Below are positions 60,793 to 64,000 of a DNA stretch of 64,000 nucleotides, piece by piece. Within the stretch, counting starts at the first letter, position 1, and each line of letters begins with the position of its first letter. The position numbers and the translations under genes were made by a program. The stretch is taken from the NCBI RefSeq assembly GCF_000720325.1, contig NZ_JOJM01000021.1:42138-106137 (forward strand), written 5' to 3'. Below the pieces are notes generated by a model. The model did no database searches. It was given only the letters and a program-made list of their open reading frames with translations, and was not told where the DNA came from. Origin of the DNA: Streptomyces sp. NRRL B-1347 (GTDB taxonomy: Bacteria; Actinomycetota; Actinomycetes; Streptomycetales; Streptomycetaceae).

Positions 60793-63700
60793 ATGACCGT
60801 CCCGCTCCATCAGCTCATCGCCGCCCGGGCCGCGTCGACGCCGCGGTCCGTCGCGGTCGAGGACGACCTCGGCTCCTTCACCTACGCACAGCTCGACCGG
60901 CGGGCGGGCGGCGTCGCGCGGCTGCTCGTGGCGCGCGGCGTCGCGCCCGAGGCACGCGTCGCGGTGTGTCTGCCACGCGGGCGCGACCTGCTCGCGGCGC
61001 TGCTCGGCGTGTGGCGGGCCGGCGCGGCGTACGTGCCCCTCGACGCGGGGCACCCGGCGGAGCGGAACACCTGGGTGACCCGGGACAGCGGGGCGGCCCT
61101 CGTCCTGACCACGCGGGCGTCGGCGGGGCTCTTCGAAGCCGCCGTGGCAGGGCGCGTCGCCGTCCTGGACGAGGAGGACGCCTTCGACGGGGTCCCCCAG
61201 GAGGACGTGGCGGTCGAGGTCTCCGCCGACCACGCCGCGTACCTCACCTACACATCGGGCTCCACCGGCCGCCCCAAGGGCGTCGTCATCCAGCACGGCG
61301 GCATCGCCAACCGCGTGGCCTGGTCGCTCACCCACCAGGGGCTCTCGGCGCGGGACCGGGTGCTGCAGAAGACCGTGATCACCTTCGACGCGGCGGCCTG
61401 GGAGCTGTTCGCGCCGCTCGCCGCGGGCGGCACCGTCGTGATGGCGCCCGCGGGCGCCGAGTCCGACCCGGCGCTGCTGGCCCGCACGGTCGCCGCGCGC
61501 CGCGTCACCGTCCTGCAGGGCGTCCCGTCGGTGCTGCGGATGGCCGTGCAGGAGCCCGCCTGGGCCGACTGCGGCGCCCTGCGCCTGGTCGCCTCCGCGG
61601 GAGAGCCGCTGGACGCCGCGCTGTGCCGGCGCCTCGCTGAGCCCTCGGGGGCGCAGGTGTGGAACACCTACGGGCCCACCGAGTGCTCCATCGACGTCAG
61701 CGGCCAGCTCTTCGACCCGGAGCGGCACACCGACGCCGTGCCGATCGGCCGCCCCCTGGACAGGATGCGGGCCTACGTCCTCGACGAGGAGTTCGCACCG
61801 GTGCCGATCGGCGTCGTCGGCGAGCTGTACGCGGCGGGCGTGGGCGTCGCCCGCGGCTACGCGGGCAACCCCGCGGGCACCGCCGACCGGTTCGTGCCCG
61901 ACCCGCACGGCCCGGCGGGCAGCCGCATGTACCGCACGGGCGACCTCGCCCGCTGGCGCTCCGACGGCGCCCTCGACTTCCTCGGCCGCGCCGACCACCA
62001 GGTGAAGGTCAACGGCGTACGCATCGAGCCCGCCGAGGTCGAGGCCGCGCTGACCGCCCACGAGGACGTGCGCGGCGCCGTCGTCGCCGCCCGCGAGACC
62101 CTCGGCGCGAAGCGGCTCGTCGCCTACCTCACCACCGGCCGCCGGGTGCCGCGCGACGAACTGCGGCGCTTCCTGCGGGGCCGCCTCCCCGAGGCGATGA
62201 TCCCCGCGCTGTTCGTCACCGTCGACTCCTTCCCGCTCACCACGAGCGGCAAGGTCGACCGCGCCGCCCTGCCCGACCCGGTCGACGAGCAGGGCGGCGC
62301 CCAGGGCACGTACACCGCGCCGCGCACGCCCGCCGAAAAGCTCGTCGCCCAGGTGTGGGAGGAACTGCTCCAGGTCGAACGGGTCGGCGCCGACGACGAC
62401 TTCTTCGCCCTCGGTGGCTCCTCGCTCGTCCTGACCCGCCTCGCCGACGCGCTGCGCACCGCGTCGGGCGGCGACGTGCAGCTGCGCGGCCTGTTCGGCG
62501 CCTCCACCGTCGCGTCCCAGGCGCGGCTGCTCGAAGAGGCGCGGCCCGCCGTGCCGCCGGTGACGCCCGTCCCCCGCGCGGAGCCGCTGCCCCTGTCGTT
62601 CGGCCAGCACCGCCTGTGGTTCCTGGACCGCATGCACCCGGGCAGCCCCGAGTGGGTGGCGCCCATGTTCCTGCGCCTGCCCGTGGGCACCACCACGGCC
62701 GCCGTGCAGGAGGCCCTGGACACGCTGGAGACCCGGCACGAGTCGCTGCGCACCCGCTATGTCCTGCGCGGCGAGGAGCCCCGGCAGGCCGTCGCGGCCG
62801 CCGCCCCCGTGGAACTGCGGGTCGAGAACGCCGGTGAGGACGAGCTGGAGACCCTGTTCGGCGAACAGTTCGCCCGCGGCTTCGACCTCGGCGAAGGACC
62901 CCTGTGGCGGGCCCTGCTCGTCCACGTGCCGAAGGGCGGCCCCGTGCTGCTCGTCACCACCCACCACATCGCCACCGACGGCTGGTCGACCGTACTCCTG
63001 GAGCGCGAGCTGCGGGAGCTGTGCGCGGCCCGCGCCGAGGACCGCGCGCCGGACCTCGCGGAGCCGTCCGTCCAGTACGCCGACTACGCCGCCTGGCAGT
63101 TCGAGCGCGCCGACGACCCGGCCCTCGACCGCGAACTGGACTACTGGAAGGATCAGTTGGCCGACCTCGCGGAACTCCAGCTGCCGACGGACCGGCCCCG
63201 GCCCGCCCGGCGCGACGCCCACGGCGCGGGGGTGCGCTTCACCATCCCCGCCGGGCTCGCCGACAGCCTCACCGGCGTCGGCCGCCGCCACGGCGCCACC
63301 CCGTACGTCACCTTCCTCGCGGCCTTCGCCGGGCTCCTGGCCCGCTACTCCGGGCAGGACGACATCGGCGTCGGCAGCCCGGTCACGGGCCGGACCCGCC
63401 CCGAGACGCAGGACACGGTCGGCTTCTTCCTCAACTCGCTCGTCCTGCGCTGCGACACGAGCGGCGACCCCGCGTTCACCGAGCTGCTCGACCGGGTGCG
63501 CACCACGACCCTCGCCGGGTTCGCTCACCAGGAGCTGCCGTTCGAGCGCCTCGTGGACGAGCTCCAGCCGGTGCGCGACCTCTCCCGCACCCCGCTCTAC
63601 CAGGTGGCCTTCGACCTCCAGGACGAGGGCGCCACCGCCGTCGCCACCGACGACGTCCTGATGGACGCCTTCCAGGGCGCCTGGCGGGTCGCCAAGACGG

Positions 63701-64000
63701 ACCTGACGCTGTTCATGTGGCGGCAGGCGGACGGCTCCCTGGTCGGCGCCTTCGAGTACGCGACCGCCCTCTTCGACCAGCCGACCGCGGCCCGCATGGC
63801 CGAGCACTACGTCCGCCTCCTGGAAGGCGTGGCCTCCCACCCCGAACTGCCCCTGTCGGCCCTCGACATCTCCTCCGTCCAGGAGCGCCGCCTGCTGCGC
63901 GCGTGGGGTGGTTCGGAGTCGGTGGCGGTGGTGTCCGGGGTGTCGGTGCCGGAGTTGGTGGCGCGTCAGGTGGTCCGGGTTCCGGATGCTGTGGCGGTGG
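60793..64000 (+). CDS. Non-ribosomal peptide synthetase A-PCP-C-A..., truncated by window
   Basis: The first 1069 residues are visible. A domain about 1-500: A3 LTYTSGSTGRPKGVV, A5 NTYGPTECSID, A8 GRADHQVKVNGVRIEP, A10 TTSGKVDR. PCP about 515-580, with Ser544 in FFALGGSSLVLTRL. C domain about 595-1020 with HHIATDGWS (near residue 724). A second A domain begins at about 1035. Aligning by eye gives the specificity residues D-A-W-Q-V-S-T-I-D-K, most like Gln-type codes, but this is uncertain. It starts with an A domain, so an external C domain is needed. Confidence 0.95.
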   Translation, partial: MTVPLHQLIAARAASTPRSVAVEDDLGSFTYAQLDRRAGGVARLLVARGVAPEARVAVCLPRGRDLLAALLGVWRAGAAYVPLDAGHPAERNTWVTRDSGAALVLTTRASAGLFEAAVAGRVAVLDEEDAFDGVPQEDVAVEVSADHAAYLTYTSGSTGRPKGVVIQHGGIANRVAWSLTHQGLSARDRVLQKTVITFDAAAWELFAPLAAGGTVVMAPAGAESDPALLARTVAARRVTVLQGVPSVLRMAVQEPAWADCGALRLVASAGEPLDAALCRRLAEPSGAQVWNTYGPTECSIDVSGQLFDPERHTDAVPIGRPLDRMRAYVLDEEFAPVPIGVVGELYAAGVGVARGYAGNPAGTADRFVPDPHGPAGSRMYRTGDLARWRSDGALDFLGRADHQVKVNGVRIEPAEVEAALTAHEDVRGAVVAARETLGAKRLVAYLTTGRRVPRDELRRFLRGRLPEAMIPALFVTVDSFPLTTSGKVDRAALPDPVDEQGGAQGTYTAPRTPAEKLVAQVWEELLQVERVGADDDFFALGGSSLVLTRLADALRTASGGDVQLRGLFGASTVASQARLLEEARPAVPPVTPVPRAEPLPLSFGQHRLWFLDRMHPGSPEWVAPMFLRLPVGTTTAAVQEALDTLETRHESLRTRYVLRGEEPRQAVAAAAPVELRVENAGEDELETLFGEQFARGFDLGEGPLWRALLVHVPKGGPVLLVTTHHIATDGWSTVLLERELRELCAARAEDRAPDLAEPSVQYADYAAWQFERADDPALDRELDYWKDQLADLAELQLPTDRPRPARRDAHGAGVRFTIPAGLADSLTGVGRRHGATPYVTFLAAFAGLLARYSGQDDIGVGSPVTGRTRPETQDTVGFFLNSLVLRCDTSGDPAFTELLDRVRTTTLAGFAHQELPFERLVDELQPVRDLSRTPLYQVAFDLQDEGATAVATDDVLMDAFQGAWRVAKTDLTLFMWRQADGSLVGAFEYATALFDQPTAARMAEHYVRLLEGVASHPELPLSALDISSVQERRLLRAWGGSESVAVVSGVSVPELVARQVVRVPDAVAV

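Noticed and set aside
60775..63840. 1021-residue open frame on the minus strand opposite the NRPS
   Set aside because: It is antisense to an unmistakable NRPS, is rich in Gly/Ala/Arg with no domain, and results from low stop frequency at high GC.

Overview
The window is a GC-rich actinobacterial chromosome segment with strong G/C bias at third codon positions. Streptomyces is the best fit: an S1 streptogrisin-type protease, a GAF-ANTAR protein, WhiJ-type XRE/DUF5753 and DUF6879 genes, BlaI and Ter proteins, a second EF-Tu, rare TTA codons, GTG/TTG starts and many apparently leaderless promoters. I saw no rRNA, tRNA, CRISPR array or intact transposon.

Layout. 1-9041: lnt (cut by the left edge), an NTF2-like protein, small membrane and hypothetical genes, a divergent MFS/TetR pair with a clear operator, a LysR/cupin pair and a large unrecognised protein. 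9082-15068: secreted serine protease, a LysR gene that has lost its DNA-binding helix, a CPYC flavoprotein, an SMP-30-like protein, a mycothiol-dependent-type enzyme and a GAF-ANTAR protein behind a polypurine tract. 15337-20228: accessory block with a DUF6879-XRE pair flanked by GCAATC boxes, a decayed ORF and an overlapping chain of small genes. 20311-28352: uppP, a repeat-filled gap, HxlR/thiolase, TVP38, DNA alkylation repair, EF-Tu, spermidine synthase-like and NTF2-like genes. 29279-32629: three tandem paralogues of a membrane-anchored exported protein, each with a leaderless-type promoter. 32712-42408: metabolic and membrane genes, a shredded acyl-CoA dehydrogenase pseudogene and a two-gene ornithine-lipid-type operon. 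42677-47678: a frameshifted single-domain gene, a two-component system, a PucR regulator and a CoA-binding protein.

47880-50583 holds terD, blaI, an M48/M56 peptidase and terB. Matching inverted repeats (core TCTACA, 4 nt, TGTAGA) lie in the terD/blaI promoter region and upstream of terB, which suggests a BlaI-controlled Ter regulon.

51625 to the right edge is the left part of a natural-product cluster: a phosphopantetheinyl transferase, FabG-type reductase, type II thioesterase, two SyrP-like Fe(II)/2-oxoglutarate oxygenases, a KAS III-like synthase, a free ACP, a free condensation domain, SbnA and SbnB (2,3-diaminopropionate supply) and an NRPS (A-PCP-C-A...) that runs out of the window. 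The cluster is inferred to make a diaminopropionate-containing, probably N-acylated and beta-hydroxylated peptide; the product cannot be named from this window.
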